Positions 1 through 8,733 of a stretch of 64,000 nt of DNA are shown piece after piece; the first letter of the stretch is position 1; each line of letters starts with the position of its first letter. The stretch comes from CADEDH01 sp965263455 (GTDB lineage: Bacteria > Actinomycetota > Acidimicrobiia > Acidimicrobiales > SZUA-35). The stretch is taken from NCBI GenBank assembly GCA_965263455.1, contig CBDHHN010000002.1:558001-622000 (forward strand), read 5' to 3'. The notes beneath the pieces are model-generated. The model worked only from the letters and a program-made list of their open reading frames with translations, did no database searches and was not told the origin of the DNA. The position numbers and the translations under genes were made by a program.

Positions 1-616
1 GGGTCGGTCGCCGCGACTCGCCGGCCTGGGCGAACGGCGCCCGATACACGGCCATCTCCTCGTCGGCCAGCGGTCGGATGATCGATCCGGGGAGCACGGC
101 CTCGACGAAGAGGTTCTTCTCCAACACCATGTCCTCACCGTTCTCGGACCGGAAACCCTGGAAGATGCCCCGTGCCGCCTCGGGGAACCAGTCCCAGGCG
201 TCGAAGGTCCGGACGATGGCCTCCATGTAGGCGATGCCCAGGACGGCGTCGCGGTGCCGGTTGGCCCAATCGAAGCCGAGGGCCGAACCCCAGTCGTGGA
301 TGACCAGGGTCACCCGTTCGGCCACCCCGAGGTGCTCGAGCAGGGCGTCGAGGTACCGACGATGCTCGACGAAGGTGTAGGAGTCCGGCCCGGGGTTCGG
401 GAGCTTGTCGGAGTCGCCCATGCCGATCAGGTCGGGGGCGATGAGACGGCCCTGCCCGGCGAGGTGCGGCATGACGTTGCGCCACAGGTAGGACGAGGTC
501 GGATTGCCGTGGAGGAAGACGATGGGGTCACCGTCCCCTTCGTCGATGTAGGCCATCTCCAGTCCGTGGATGGTGGCCTTCTTCTTGGTGTACCGGGGGT
601 CGGTTCCAGGCGTCAT
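1..616 (-). CDS. dhaA: Haloalkane dehalogenase, subfamily II, 3' end cut by the window edge
   Basis: Alpha/beta-hydrolase that removes halide from haloalkanes to give alcohols. About 205 N-terminal residues are visible of a family that usually runs near 295. Seen: HGNPTSS around residues 36-42, where the Asn is the usual halide-binding residue; the nucleophile motif VIHDWGS with Asp108 and halide-binding Trp109; and YMEAI with Glu132, the position of the catalytic acid in DhaA/LinB-type (subfamily II) enzymes. The catalytic His lies beyond the window. Start is ATG 616; no TANNNT hexamer sits just upstream. The next gene is divergent. The family call is firm; the natural substrate cannot be read from sequence and could be non-halogenated. 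Confidence 0.9.
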   Translation of the reverse strand, partial: MTPGTDPRYTKKKATIHGLEMAYIDEGDGDPIVFLHGNPTSSYLWRNVMPHLAGQGRLIAPDLIGMGDSDKLPNPGPDSYTFVEHRRYLDALLEHLGVAERVTLVIHDWGSALGFDWANRHRDAVLGIAYMEAIVRTFDAWDWFPEAARGIFQGFRSENGEDMVLEKNLFVEAVLPGSIIRPLADEEMAVYRAPFAQAGESRRPT

Positions 617-713
617 GGCAGCATCCTGGCAAGCCCGACCGCCGACGACAAGCAACGACGCAGGCGGAGAGGCCGGGGGTCGGCCCCGATTGGAGCGGCC
701 TCGGGCCCGGACC

Positions 714-719
714 TACCGT
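714..719 (+). promoter_or_regulatory. -10 element TACCGT, leaderless start of the thiolase-like gene
   Basis: TACCGT is followed by 7 nt and then ATG 727. No ribosome binding site lies in between. This favours ATG 727 over the in-frame GTG at 718, which overlaps the hexamer. Confidence 0.6.
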
Positions 720-726
720 GGCCGCC

Positions 727-2199
727 ATGAGCATCGATCCCCGAACCCCCGTCGTGGTGGGCGTGGCCCAGCACCTCCAGCGGCCGGACGACCTCGCCGA
801 GGCGGTCGAGCCGGTGGCCCTGATGGAGCAGGTCGTCCGGGGCGCGGCGACCGACGCCGGAGCGGCCTCGCTGGTGGCCGACCTCGACTACATCGGCGTG
901 GTCGACGGCGCCTGGCGCTACAGCGATCCCGGGCGGCTCCTGGCCGACCGGCTGGGGGCGACGAACGCCACCACCGCCCTGTCGGCCACCGGGGGCAACA
1001 CCCCGCAGTCCTACCTGAACGCCCTGGCGGCCCGGATCGCCGCCGGCGACCTGGACCGGGCCGTGATCGTGGGGGCGGAGACGATCTGGAGCCGTCGGCG
1101 TAAGAAGCGGGCCGGGATGGAGGTGGCCAAGACGGTCCAGTCCGGGGTCGAGCCCGACGAGCGGTTCGCGGCCGAGGTACCGATGTCGACCGGCTTCGAG
1201 CACGACCGGGGCATGGAGCAACCCATCAACTTCTACCCGGTGTTCGAGTCGGCCATCCGGGCCGATCGGGGCGAGTCGATCGACCAGCACCGCGATCGGG
1301 TGTCGGCGTTGTGGGCCCGGTTCAACGAGGTGGCCGTGGCCAACCCCTACGCCTGGTTCCGGACGCCGATGACGGCCGAGGAGATCCGGGAGCCCTCGTC
1401 GTCGAACCGGATGGTCGGGTTCCCCTACACCAAGGCCATGAACTCCAACTGGGATCTGGACCAGGGGGCGGCCATCCTGCTGTGCTCGGTCGGGGCGGCC
1501 GAGGCGGCCGGGATCGACCGCGACCGGTGGGTGTTCCCGTGGGCCGGCACCGACGCCCACGACACCTACTCGGTGACCAACCGGCGCGACCTGCACTCCT
1601 CCCCCGCCATCGCCGAGGCCGGTCGGCGGCTGTTCGAGCTGACCGGCATCGGGCCCGACGGCGTCGACCACGTCGACCTCTATTCCTGTTTCCCGTCGGC
1701 GGTCCAGGTTGCGGCGGCCGAACTGGGGTTGGGCGAGGACCGTCAGCTGACCCAGACCGGCGGCCTGACCTTCGCCGGTGGCCCGCTCAACAACTACGTG
1801 AGCCACTCCATCGCCACCATGATCGAGGTGCTCCGGGGCGACCCGGGGACCGTGGGACTGGTCAGCGCCAACGGCGGCTACCTGACCAAGCACGCCCTGG
1901 GCCTCTACTCGACCGAACCGCCGACCGACGGGTTCCGGGCCGAGGACGTCCAGCCCGTGGTCGACCAGGCGCCCACCACGGCCGCCGATGAGACCTGGGT
2001 CGGTGAGGTCACGGTCGAGGCCTACACCGTGATGCACGACGCCGAAGGACCCCGGGAGGGCCTGTGCTCCCTGCGGACCCCGAACGGGAGGACGTGGGGC
2101 CGGGTCACCGACGTGGCCACGGCGGCCGCCATGACGACCTCGGAGGCCATCGGCCGGACCGGCCATCTCGACGGCGACGGGGTGTTGGCCCTGGCCTGA
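727..2199 (+). CDS. Acetyl-CoA acetyltransferase-like protein (SCP-x type thiolase superfamily)
   Basis: A 490-residue thiolase-fold protein of the acetyl-CoA acetyltransferase group common in mycobacteria and Acidimicrobiia. Seen: N-terminal PVVVGVAQ strand, a VIVGAE segment, YSCFPSAVQVAA about two thirds along, a glycine-rich LTFAGGPLNN stretch, and SANGGYLTKHALG near the C-terminus. These are the family's conserved blocks. A role in acyl-CoA chain cleavage or condensation in fatty acid or sterol side-chain metabolism is inferred from family only. A C-terminal OB-like segment (after about residue 400) ends the protein. It is divergent from the dehalogenase, and a hairpin at 2225-2248 separates it from the convergent gene. 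Confidence 0.8.
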   Translation: MSIDPRTPVVVGVAQHLQRPDDLAEAVEPVALMEQVVRGAATDAGAASLVADLDYIGVVDGAWRYSDPGRLLADRLGATNATTALSATGGNTPQSYLNALAARIAAGDLDRAVIVGAETIWSRRRKKRAGMEVAKTVQSGVEPDERFAAEVPMSTGFEHDRGMEQPINFYPVFESAIRADRGESIDQHRDRVSALWARFNEVAVANPYAWFRTPMTAEEIREPSSSNRMVGFPYTKAMNSNWDLDQGAAILLCSVGAAEAAGIDRDRWVFPWAGTDAHDTYSVTNRRDLHSSPAIAEAGRRLFELTGIGPDGVDHVDLYSCFPSAVQVAAAELGLGEDRQLTQTGGLTFAGGPLNNYVSHSIATMIEVLRGDPGTVGLVSANGGYLTKHALGLYSTEPPTDGFRAEDVQPVVDQAPTTAADETWVGEVTVEAYTVMHDAEGPREGLCSLRTPNGRTWGRVTDVATAAAMTTSEAIGRTGHLDGDGVLALA

Positions 2200-2224
2200 C
2201 GCCGGGCCGGACCCGCCGCCACCC

Positions 2225-2248
2225 GCCCCGACCGGATCGGGACGGGGC
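2225..2248. terminator. Bidirectional hairpin between convergent genes
   Basis: GCCCCG (2225-2230) pairs with CGGGGC (2243-2248), with an inner CCG/CGG pairing around GAT. It lies in the 66-nt gap between two convergent stop codons, as expected for a shared terminator. There is no T-tract. Confidence 0.45.
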
Positions 2249-2265
2249 CTCCTCCCGGGCCGTGG

Positions 2266-2733
2266 CTACTCGGTGACCACCACATAGGTGGTCAGGGCGT
2301 CGGCCACGAGGACGAGCTGCACCACCAGGGCGACGAGGCCGAGGGCGCCGATCACGCGGCGCCCGCCACCGACCCCGATCCAGGCCCGGAAGTCGACGAG
2401 GGCGAGCGAGCAGGCCCAGGCGGCGGCGACGAGCACCGGGATCAGCGGGCCGAAGGGATAGAAGTAGCCGACCCCCAGGGCGAAGAGGGCGTCGTTCAGC
2501 TGCTGCAGGTGGTCGGGCCACGGCCCGATCACCGGTCTCGAGACCTCGCCGTGGACGGCCTCGTGGGAAGCGACGACGGCACGCACCCGCCAGGCGTCGC
2601 GGGCAACCAGCAGCCAGAGGCCGGTGGTCGACACCAGAGCCGCCAGGGCCCCGACCTGGGTCGGGCGCCACCGAATCGACCCCGGGTCCTCCGACTGCTG
2701 CGGTGGGTCACGACGACCGATGGCGGTGGTCAC
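2266..2733 (-). CDS. Small integral membrane protein, unknown function
   Basis: Not a family I recognise. With the GTG at 2733 it is 155 residues: a short charged N-terminus (IGRRDPPQQSED), a hydrophobic helix at about residues 26-43, a soluble stretch with a HEAVHGE segment, two closely spaced helices around GVGYFYPFGPLIPVLVAAAW, and a final helix before TYVVVTE. The HEAVH stretch resembles a zinc motif but lies outside any visible protease context. GTG 2733 was chosen because TACACT lies exactly 7 nt upstream; a longer reading to 2847 is possible but its extra residues look non-coding. Confidence 0.6.
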   Translation of the reverse strand: MTTAIGRRDPPQQSEDPGSIRWRPTQVGALAALVSTTGLWLLVARDAWRVRAVVASHEAVHGEVSRPVIGPWPDHLQQLNDALFALGVGYFYPFGPLIPVLVAAAWACSLALVDFRAWIGVGGGRRVIGALGLVALVVQLVLVADALTTYVVVTE

Positions 2734-2740
2734 GGGGGCC

Positions 2741-2746
2741 AGTGTA
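2741..2746 (-). promoter_or_regulatory. -10 element TACACT, leaderless start of the small membrane protein
   Basis: On the minus strand TACACT is followed by 7 nt and GTG 2733. It sets the start of the gene ending at 2266. Confidence 0.55.
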
Positions 2747-2905
2747 CGAGCCGCCGGCCGGGAGGCCCGCGCAACCGGGAGCACGGTCCCGGCATCGACG
2801 ACCACGACATCGTGCCCCAACGGGGGCGATGACGGCGGCGTGAACACCGTGCGAACAACGCCGCAGGGGCTGGGTGCTCGGGTCGAGCACCCGCGGCTGG
2901 TGGCC

Positions 2906-2911
2906 TAGGGT
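2906..2911 (+). promoter_or_regulatory. -10 element TAGGGT, leaderless start of otsA
   Basis: TAGGGT, 6 nt, then ATG 2918. No Shine-Dalgarno sequence fits in the gap. Confidence 0.65.
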
Positions 2912-2917
2912 GGCGTC

Positions 2918-4351
<1,434 letters not shown>

Positions 4352-4371
4352 CCACCTCACCCACCCGCTGC

Positions 4372-4377
4372 TAGGGT
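4372..4377 (+). promoter_or_regulatory. -10 element TAGGGT, leaderless start of the acyltransferase
   Basis: TAGGGT, 8 nt, then ATG 4386. It lies only 20 nt after the otsA stop, so the acyltransferase need not depend on otsA read-through. Confidence 0.6.
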
Positions 4378-4385
4378 CGGCGGCC

Positions 4386-5099
4386 ATGTCCGGAACAGGG
4401 GCCCGGTGGCCGTCCAGCACCGAGGGTCTCCGGGCCCGAGCCCGTCGCTGGCGGGGCGAGGTCCTGCGGCGGACGGCCGAGCAGCTGACCGACTGGTGCG
4501 CCGCCGACCAGCACAGCGGGCTGGCCCGACGCTTCGCCGCCTTCGGCCCCGGCACCGTCGTCACCTTCCCCCGGGGTGCCGTCCACGGCGAGGCCTTCAT
4601 CTCGCTCGGGTCAGGGGTCCTGGTCTCACCGCATGTGACCCTGGCCGCCGGCATCGTGCCCGACCAGGACCTCGGCTCCGAGCCGATCCTCCGGATCGGC
4701 GACGGTTGCCTGCTGGGGCGGGGCACCGCCATCGTGGCCCACGCCGACATCGAGTTGGGCGACGACGTGTTCACCGGCATGAACGTGTACATCACCGACC
4801 AGAACCACGCCTACCAGGACCTCGATCGGCCCATCGGCCGCCAGAACCCCGTCAACGCGCCGGTCCGGATCGGGTCGGGCACCTGGATCGGGTCGGGGGC
4901 CGTCATCCTGCCGGGAGCCGCCGTCGGCCGCCAGGTGGTTGTGGCGGCCAACGCCGTGGTCCGGGGCGTCGTGCCCGATCACAGCGTGGTGGCCGGGGTT
5001 CCGGCCCAGATCGTCCGCCACCACCATCTCGGGGCCTGGCAGGCCCCGGACGAGATCGTGGTCGATCAGGAACGCAACCGTTCGAGCGTCTCGAAGTAG
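4386..5099 (+). CDS. Left-handed beta-helix (hexapeptide) acyltransferase
   Basis: A 237-residue protein of the LacA/WbbJ/maltose O-acetyltransferase type, which moves acetyl groups from acetyl-CoA to sugars. An N-terminal helical part (to about 60) is followed by hexapeptide turns (VTLAAGIV, IELGDDVFTGM, IGSGTWIGSGAVILPGAAVG). The motif DQNHAY holds the usual catalytic His, and the end has the family signature GVPAQIVR. Acceptor unknown; proximity to otsA suggests, but does not show, a trehalose or glycolipid acceptor. Its last 34 nt overlap the convergent aroA 3' end, so both stop codons lie inside the other gene. Confidence 0.85.
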   Translation: MSGTGARWPSSTEGLRARARRWRGEVLRRTAEQLTDWCAADQHSGLARRFAAFGPGTVVTFPRGAVHGEAFISLGSGVLVSPHVTLAAGIVPDQDLGSEPILRIGDGCLLGRGTAIVAHADIELGDDVFTGMNVYITDQNHAYQDLDRPIGRQNPVNAPVRIGSGTWIGSGAVILPGAAVGRQVVVAANAVVRGVVPDHSVVAGVPAQIVRHHHLGAWQAPDEIVVDQERNRSSVSK

Positions 5100-6391
5100 C
5101 GGGGGAAGGTCTTCGTCACGCACGACGGGTCCTCGATGAGGATGCCGGGGTGCCTGAGACCGAGCAGGGCGAAGCTCATGGCCATGCGGTGGTCGTCGTA
5201 GGTGGCCACCGGGCCCGGCTCGGGGACCCCCGGCTCCACCGTGAACCCGTCCGGCTCCTCGACGGCCCGGATGCCTCGCCGGTTGAGCTCGGTGACCACC
5301 GCCCGGAGCCGGTCGGTCTCCTTGTGGCGGATGAAGCCGATCCCGGTGACCCGGGTCGGGGTGCGGGCGAAGGTGGCCACCACGGCCAGGGTCTGGGCCG
5401 CATCGGACATGTCGCCCATGTCGACCTCCACGCCCTCCAACCGTGAGGGCCCGGTCACCTCGGTCCAGTCGGGGGTCCGCACGACGGTGGCCCCCATCCG
5501 CTCCAGCACGTCGACGAAGCCGAGATCGCCCTGGATGGTGGTGGACCCGAGGCCGGGGATGCGGACCCGACCGCCGGTGACGGCGGCAGCGGCGAAGAAG
5601 TAGGTGGCGGCCGAGGCGTCGGGCTCGATGGCGACCGGTGCCGCCCGGTACCCGGAGGCGGGCACGACGAACCGACCTCCGTCATGGCCGGCGAGGGCGT
5701 CGGCGTCGGCCTCGACCTCGGCCCCGAAGGCGGCCATGGTGGCCAGGGTGAGCTCGACGTAGGGGCGCGACACCAGCGGACCGTCGAGGTCGACCACCAG
5801 AGCCGGCTGACCGGCACCATCGCCGGAGCCGGAGCCGGAGCCGGGAACGATGGCGGGCGCCGAGAGCAGCAGCCCGGAGAGGAACTGGCTCGACACCGAA
5901 CCGGGAATGGCGAGGCGCCCGGGACCGACGGGGCCGGAGATGCGCAGCGGCAGACCCTCGCCGTCGACGGTGGCCCCCAGGGCCCGGAGGGCGTCGACCA
6001 TCGGCCCGAAGGGCCGGGCCCGGAGTTGGGGGTCACCGTCGAGCACGTAGGGACCGGGGCCCAGGGCGGCCAGGGCGGCCAGGAACCGGCCGGTGGTCCC
6101 GGATTGGGCCACGTTCAGCGTGGCCGGACCGGCCGGGGGCCGTCCCCGGCAACCGATCACGGTGAGCCGGGCCTGGGCCTCGTCGGTGTCGATCGCCAGT
6201 CCGAGCGAGGAGAGGGCCCGCACCATGGCCCAGGTGTCGTCGGCGAACAGGGCGCCCTCCAGGACCGAGGTGCCGTCGGCCAGGGCGGCGCAGATCAGGG
6301 CCCGGTTGGTGTGGCTCTTGGAGCCGGGGACCGTGATGGTGGCGTCTGGCGTCGTGGCCAGCGGGTCGAGGGCCAGCGCTGGGGAGGGCAT
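5066..6391 (-). CDS. aroA: 3-phosphoshikimate 1-carboxyvinyltransferase (EPSP synthase)
   Basis: Shikimate pathway enzyme joining shikimate-3-phosphate and phosphoenolpyruvate. 441 residues from ATG 6391, normal length. Seen: GSKSHTNRAL near residue 23 (phosphate-binding Lys), QSGTTGRFLAAL near 98 (the NAGT-like loop), and FIRHKETDRL with the active-site Lys-Glu/Arg. The loop reads QSGTTGR rather than the NAGTAMR of glyphosate-sensitive class I enzymes, so inhibitor sensitivity should not be assumed. ATG 6391 was chosen over GTG 6400 because TAGGGT sits 7 nt before it. It follows two small genes on the same strand; the first T of the TAGGGT is the stop codon's T of the preceding gene. Confidence 0.93.
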   Translation of the reverse strand: MPSPALALDPLATTPDATITVPGSKSHTNRALICAALADGTSVLEGALFADDTWAMVRALSSLGLAIDTDEAQARLTVIGCRGRPPAGPATLNVAQSGTTGRFLAALAALGPGPYVLDGDPQLRARPFGPMVDALRALGATVDGEGLPLRISGPVGPGRLAIPGSVSSQFLSGLLLSAPAIVPGSGSGSGDGAGQPALVVDLDGPLVSRPYVELTLATMAAFGAEVEADADALAGHDGGRFVVPASGYRAAPVAIEPDASAATYFFAAAAVTGGRVRIPGLGSTTIQGDLGFVDVLERMGATVVRTPDWTEVTGPSRLEGVEVDMGDMSDAAQTLAVVATFARTPTRVTGIGFIRHKETDRLRAVVTELNRRGIRAVEEPDGFTVEPGVPEPGPVATYDDHRMAMSFALLGLRHPGILIEDPSCVTKTFPRYFETLERLRS

Positions 6392-6398
6392 GCAGCCC

Positions 6399-6404
6399 AC
6401 CCTA
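6399..6404 (-). promoter_or_regulatory. -10 element TAGGGT before aroA, overlapping a stop codon
   Basis: TAGGGT, 7 nt, then ATG 6391 on the minus strand. Its TAG is at the same time the stop codon of the 87-residue gene upstream, so one trinucleotide serves translation termination and transcription initiation. Confidence 0.6.
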
Positions 6405-6665
6405 GAGGCCGGGGTCGCCGGCCCGATCGGGTGTCGCCTCGCCCGCTCCGTCCCCGGCGCGGGTCTGCTCCGCCGCCACCACCAGGCGGGCCGCCCGTGC
6501 GGCGTCGACCGAGCGGATCACCAGCTGGAACCGCTCACCGTGGGGGCCGGGCCGCTGGTCGACGGCCATGACCCGGATGCCGCCGTCGGTCAGGGTGCGA
6601 GCCCTGGCCATGGCCTCCTCCCGGGTGGCCCCGCCGTCGAGGTGCTCGAACGAGACGGGCCCCAC
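6402..6665 (-). CDS. Small hypothetical protein, 87 residues
   Basis: No family recognised. Starts at GTG 6665, 3 nt after the stop of the upstream coiled-coil gene, and ends at the TAG inside the aroA -10 element. It has one alpha-beta-like stretch (REEAMARARTL, GIRVMAVDQR, RFQLVIRSVDAARAARLVV) and an acidic, glycine-rich tail. Tight packing on both sides and plausible composition argue for a real gene, probably co-transcribed with the coiled-coil membrane protein. It could be spurious, since short high-GC frames stay open by chance. Confidence 0.5.
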   Translation of the reverse strand: MGPVSFEHLDGGATREEAMARARTLTDGGIRVMAVDQRPGPHGERFQLVIRSVDAARAARLVVAAEQTRAGDGAGEATPDRAGDPGL

Positions 6666-6668
6666 CGA

Positions 6669-7157
6669 CTACTGGTCGACGGCCGGTGAACCGTCGCCCA
6701 CCAGGACGATGTCGTCGGGCGGACCGGCCGCCGACCCATCGTCGGGCGGTCCGGACACCGAGACCGAGCCGTGCTCCAGCTGGAGCCGAATCTCCTGGAT
6801 GGCCAGGCGAGCCTCCCGCAAGGAGCGGTCGCGCGCCGACAACTCGTCGGTGGTGTCGCTCAGCCGCCGCTCCAGGGCCTCGATCCGGTCCCGGGCGGCC
6901 CGGAGTTCGTCCTGGGTCTGCTCCAGATGCTCGGGTGTGCTGACGGCCAGTTCGTGCCGGAGGCGGCGATTGACCTCCCTGCCCTCGGTCCGCTCGTGCC
7001 GCAACTCGACGATGGTCTCCTCGTACTGCTCGAGCTGCACGCGGCCGGTCAACCGGATGCGGCGGGCCACGGCGGCCGCCAACACGGCCATGACCAGGGC
7101 GCCGAGAGCAAGACCGACGACGAAGGGGGCCACGCTGTCAACGGACACCTCGGTCAC
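6669..7157 (-). CDS. Membrane-anchored coiled-coil protein
   Basis: A 162-residue protein with one N-terminal membrane helix (about residues 10-30, AFVVGLALGALVMAVLAAAVA-like), then a basic boundary RRIRLTGR, then a long heptad coiled coil (about 40-130, e.g. LRAARDRIEALERRLSDTT) and a short acidic tail. This topology (short outside, coiled coil in the cytosol) resembles actinobacterial DivIVA-like or YtxH-like scaffolds, but no specific family can be named. The annotated GTG at 7157 sits on top of a GGGAGG sequence; GTG at 7148, 8 nt after that GGGAGG, is an equally good start. Confidence 0.6.
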   Translation of the reverse strand: MTEVSVDSVAPFVVGLALGALVMAVLAAAVARRIRLTGRVQLEQYEETIVELRHERTEGREVNRRLRHELAVSTPEHLEQTQDELRAARDRIEALERRLSDTTDELSARDRSLREARLAIQEIRLQLEHGSVSVSGPPDDGSAAGPPDDIVLVGDGSPAVDQ

Positions 7158-7611
7158 CTCCCTGGTCGACGTCTTCGAATCGGCCCCGAACGTAGCGCAC
7201 GACGGGAACCGCCTCGGGGCGCGGAACCTGGCCCGAACGCGCTGGAGCCCGCCTACTCAGCGCGGTAAGCGGGATCCAACCCCGAACGCTCGAAGCTTCC
7301 TGCCTGCGGTCGAGACAGAACGTCACTGGTTCGGCCCGTCGGGTTCTGCGGTCCGGCGGCGTGCTTGCAAGCAAACATCGTTGGACATAGGAAGTCAAGG
7401 AAAACTGCCCAAAACCACGAGATGTCGAACCATCCGGTTGCGAAGTCAACCGGATGCCGGTAGTACACCGCCCGGTTACCCGCGAGTCATCCAGGCCACC
7501 GATGACACCGCCCTCGCCCATCTTCAACCCCTTCGCCCTCGGTCGGTCGCCCGATCGACACGTCGGCCTCAGCTGGCGAGCGTACCGTAGGGACGTATCG
7601 GAGGTCACCTC
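7158..7611. other. Intergenic stretch of unusually low GC with inverted repeats
   Basis: About 450 nt between divergent genes. The middle (about 7320-7470) is clearly AT-richer than its surroundings. It holds a perfect 10-bp inverted repeat with a 6-nt loop (7431-7440 / 7447-7456, CATCCGGTTG and its complement) and a 10-bp palindrome GCTTGCAAGC (7363-7372). A 71-codon minus-strand frame (7253-7468) shows no recognisable protein features. I see no tRNA, tmRNA or RNase P signature. It may hold an RNA gene or simply promoters. Confidence 0.45.
7431..7456. repeat. Perfect 10-bp inverted repeat (stem-loop)
   Basis: CATCCGGTTG at 7431-7440 pairs exactly with CAACCGGATG at 7447-7456 around the loop CGAAGT. 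No T-tract follows on either side, so a classical terminator is unlikely; an operator or part of a structured RNA fits better. Confidence 0.6.
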
Positions 7612-7812
7612 ATGAACGTCGACGACGGCGATCCCCTCGCCTTCACCTGCCCTCGCTGCCACCAGGAGGTCCAGGCCCGGTTCTACGGGCCGTGCGACAG
7701 CTGCCGCCACGCCCTTCGGGCCTCGTTGTCCGGCGACGGCCAGGACGTGGCGGCGCCCGAGTACGAGCCCAAGATGAACGTCACCCCCAACGCCGTGGCC
7801 ACCAAGGACTGA
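7612..7812 (+). CDS. Small zinc-ribbon protein
   Basis: 66 residues. Two cysteine pairs, CPRC at residues 13-16 and CDSC near 28-31, form a likely zinc ribbon; the C-terminal half is acidic and polar and ends near MNVTPNAVATKD. Unlike most neighbours it has a good ribosome binding site, GGAGGT, 6 nt before ATG 7612. A candidate -10 TACCGT lies about 25 nt upstream, so this mRNA carries a leader. Function unknown; small ribbons of this kind often bind RNA or act as transcription accessory factors. Confidence 0.7.
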   Translation: MNVDDGDPLAFTCPRCHQEVQARFYGPCDSCRHALRASLSGDGQDVAAPEYEPKMNVTPNAVATKD

Positions 7813-7818
7813 CCCCGG

Positions 7819-8640
7819 TCAGGCGCCGCCGTGACGGCGGATCCAGTCCTCGATCAGCCAGCCGGCGATCGACATCCCGCCCCGGGGGGCCGGGGGCAGC
7901 TGGTCGTGGTGGTACCAGTCGGCCTCCACGATCTCGCTTTCCTGGGGTCGGAGTTCGCCCCCGGCGTACCGGGCCCGGAAACCGACCATGAGCGAATGGG
8001 GGAAGGGCCAGGGTTGGCTGCCGAAGTAGTTGACGTCGGCCACCTCGATCCCGACCTCCTCGGCCACCTCGCGGTGAACGCACTCCTCCAGGGATTCGCC
8101 TGGCTCCACGAAGCCCGCCAGGGCGCTGTAGAACCGACCCGGGAACTGCCGCCCCCAGGCCAGCAGGGCCCGGCCGTCGTCCCGCTCGACCAGGACGATG
8201 ATGGCCGGCGTCAGACGGGGGTAGGCCATCAACCCGCAGGCCGGGCATCGTTTGGCCCGATCGGTGTCGTGGGCCTCGGACGCGGTGCCGCACCGACCGC
8301 AGTAGACGTGGTCGCGCTCCCAGGCCAGGATCTGGACCGCCCGGCCGGCCAGGGCCCAGTGCCCCTCCTCGATCGAACCGTAGAGCTGGCGGAGGTGGAG
8401 CCATTGACCCCGGTCCGGGGGCGGCGCCGACTCGTCGACCTCGACCGCCCACACCGGCGTCGCACCGTCGACCCCGAGGAGATGGTGGGCCCGACCCGGC
8501 ACCGGCGCCTCCTCGGCCACCGGGATCTCGCCGTCGACGAGGAGGATGTTGGCCCCGCCCTGGACCACGAACCAGCGGGCCGGCCCCGAGACCGACGGCC
8601 GGGTGTCGAGCTGGGCCGGGTTCACCAGAGGTTCGAACAT
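7819..8640 (-). CDS. nudC: NADH/NAD pyrophosphatase (Nudix, NudC type)
   Basis: Hydrolyses NADH to NMNH and AMP; the family also removes NAD caps from RNA. 273 residues. Seen: an N-terminal domain; a four-cysteine zinc finger (CGRCG then CPACG) near 118-140; the Nudix box G-x5-E-x7-REVAEEVG near 188-210; and SQPWPFPHSLM just after it, the NudC signature for the nicotinamide nucleotide. ATG 8640 has TAGGGT 8 nt upstream. It converges with the zinc-ribbon gene (6-nt gap) and is divergent from the nuclease-like gene. Confidence 0.92.
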   Translation of the reverse strand: MFEPLVNPAQLDTRPSVSGPARWFVVQGGANILLVDGEIPVAEEAPVPGRAHHLLGVDGATPVWAVEVDESAPPPDRGQWLHLRQLYGSIEEGHWALAGRAVQILAWERDHVYCGRCGTASEAHDTDRAKRCPACGLMAYPRLTPAIIVLVERDDGRALLAWGRQFPGRFYSALAGFVEPGESLEECVHREVAEEVGIEVADVNYFGSQPWPFPHSLMVGFRARYAGGELRPQESEIVEADWYHHDQLPPAPRGGMSIAGWLIEDWIRRHGGA

Positions 8641-8648
8641 GGTTGCCG

Positions 8649-8654
8649 ACCCTA
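8649..8654 (-). promoter_or_regulatory. -10 element TAGGGT, leaderless start of nudC
   Basis: TAGGGT, 8 nt, then ATG 8640 on the minus strand. It faces away from the TACCAT element at 8721, giving a compact divergent promoter region. Confidence 0.6.
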
Positions 8655-8720
8655 TTCGTCGACCGTCGGCGGGGCGAGCCGGGCGCCCGGGCGGACCACC
8701 ATCGGCCCGCCGCCCGGACC

Positions 8721-8726
8721 TACCAT
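8721..8726 (+). promoter_or_regulatory. -10 element TACCAT before a putative ATC start
   Basis: TACCAT, 7 nt (CGACGCC), then ATC 8734. Spacing equals that of ATG and GTG genes in this window such as the one at 727. Its position supports ATC as the initiation codon. Confidence 0.5.
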
Positions 8727-8733
8727 CGACGCC

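Noticed and set aside
613..2166. Long minus-strand open frame of 517 codons
   Set aside because: It lies antisense to the thiolase-like gene, is Gly/Arg/His-rich without any domain, and is an artefact of GC-rich codon use. The same applies to the other long frames opposite otsA, pepN, the pseudokinase and the Mo enzymes.
2266..2733. HEAVH in the small membrane protein as a metalloprotease motif
   Set aside because: It is HEAVH with no further ligand or fold support, in a poorly conserved-looking loop.
7253..7468. 71-codon minus-strand frame in the low-GC gap
   Set aside because: No start signal at the right distance, no pattern of codon use like real genes, and it spans the stem-loop.
7158..7611. 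tmRNA, RNase P RNA or 6C RNA
   Set aside because: None of the hallmark sequences (tRNA-like T arm, GAGGAAAGTCC-type core, C-rich loops) is present.
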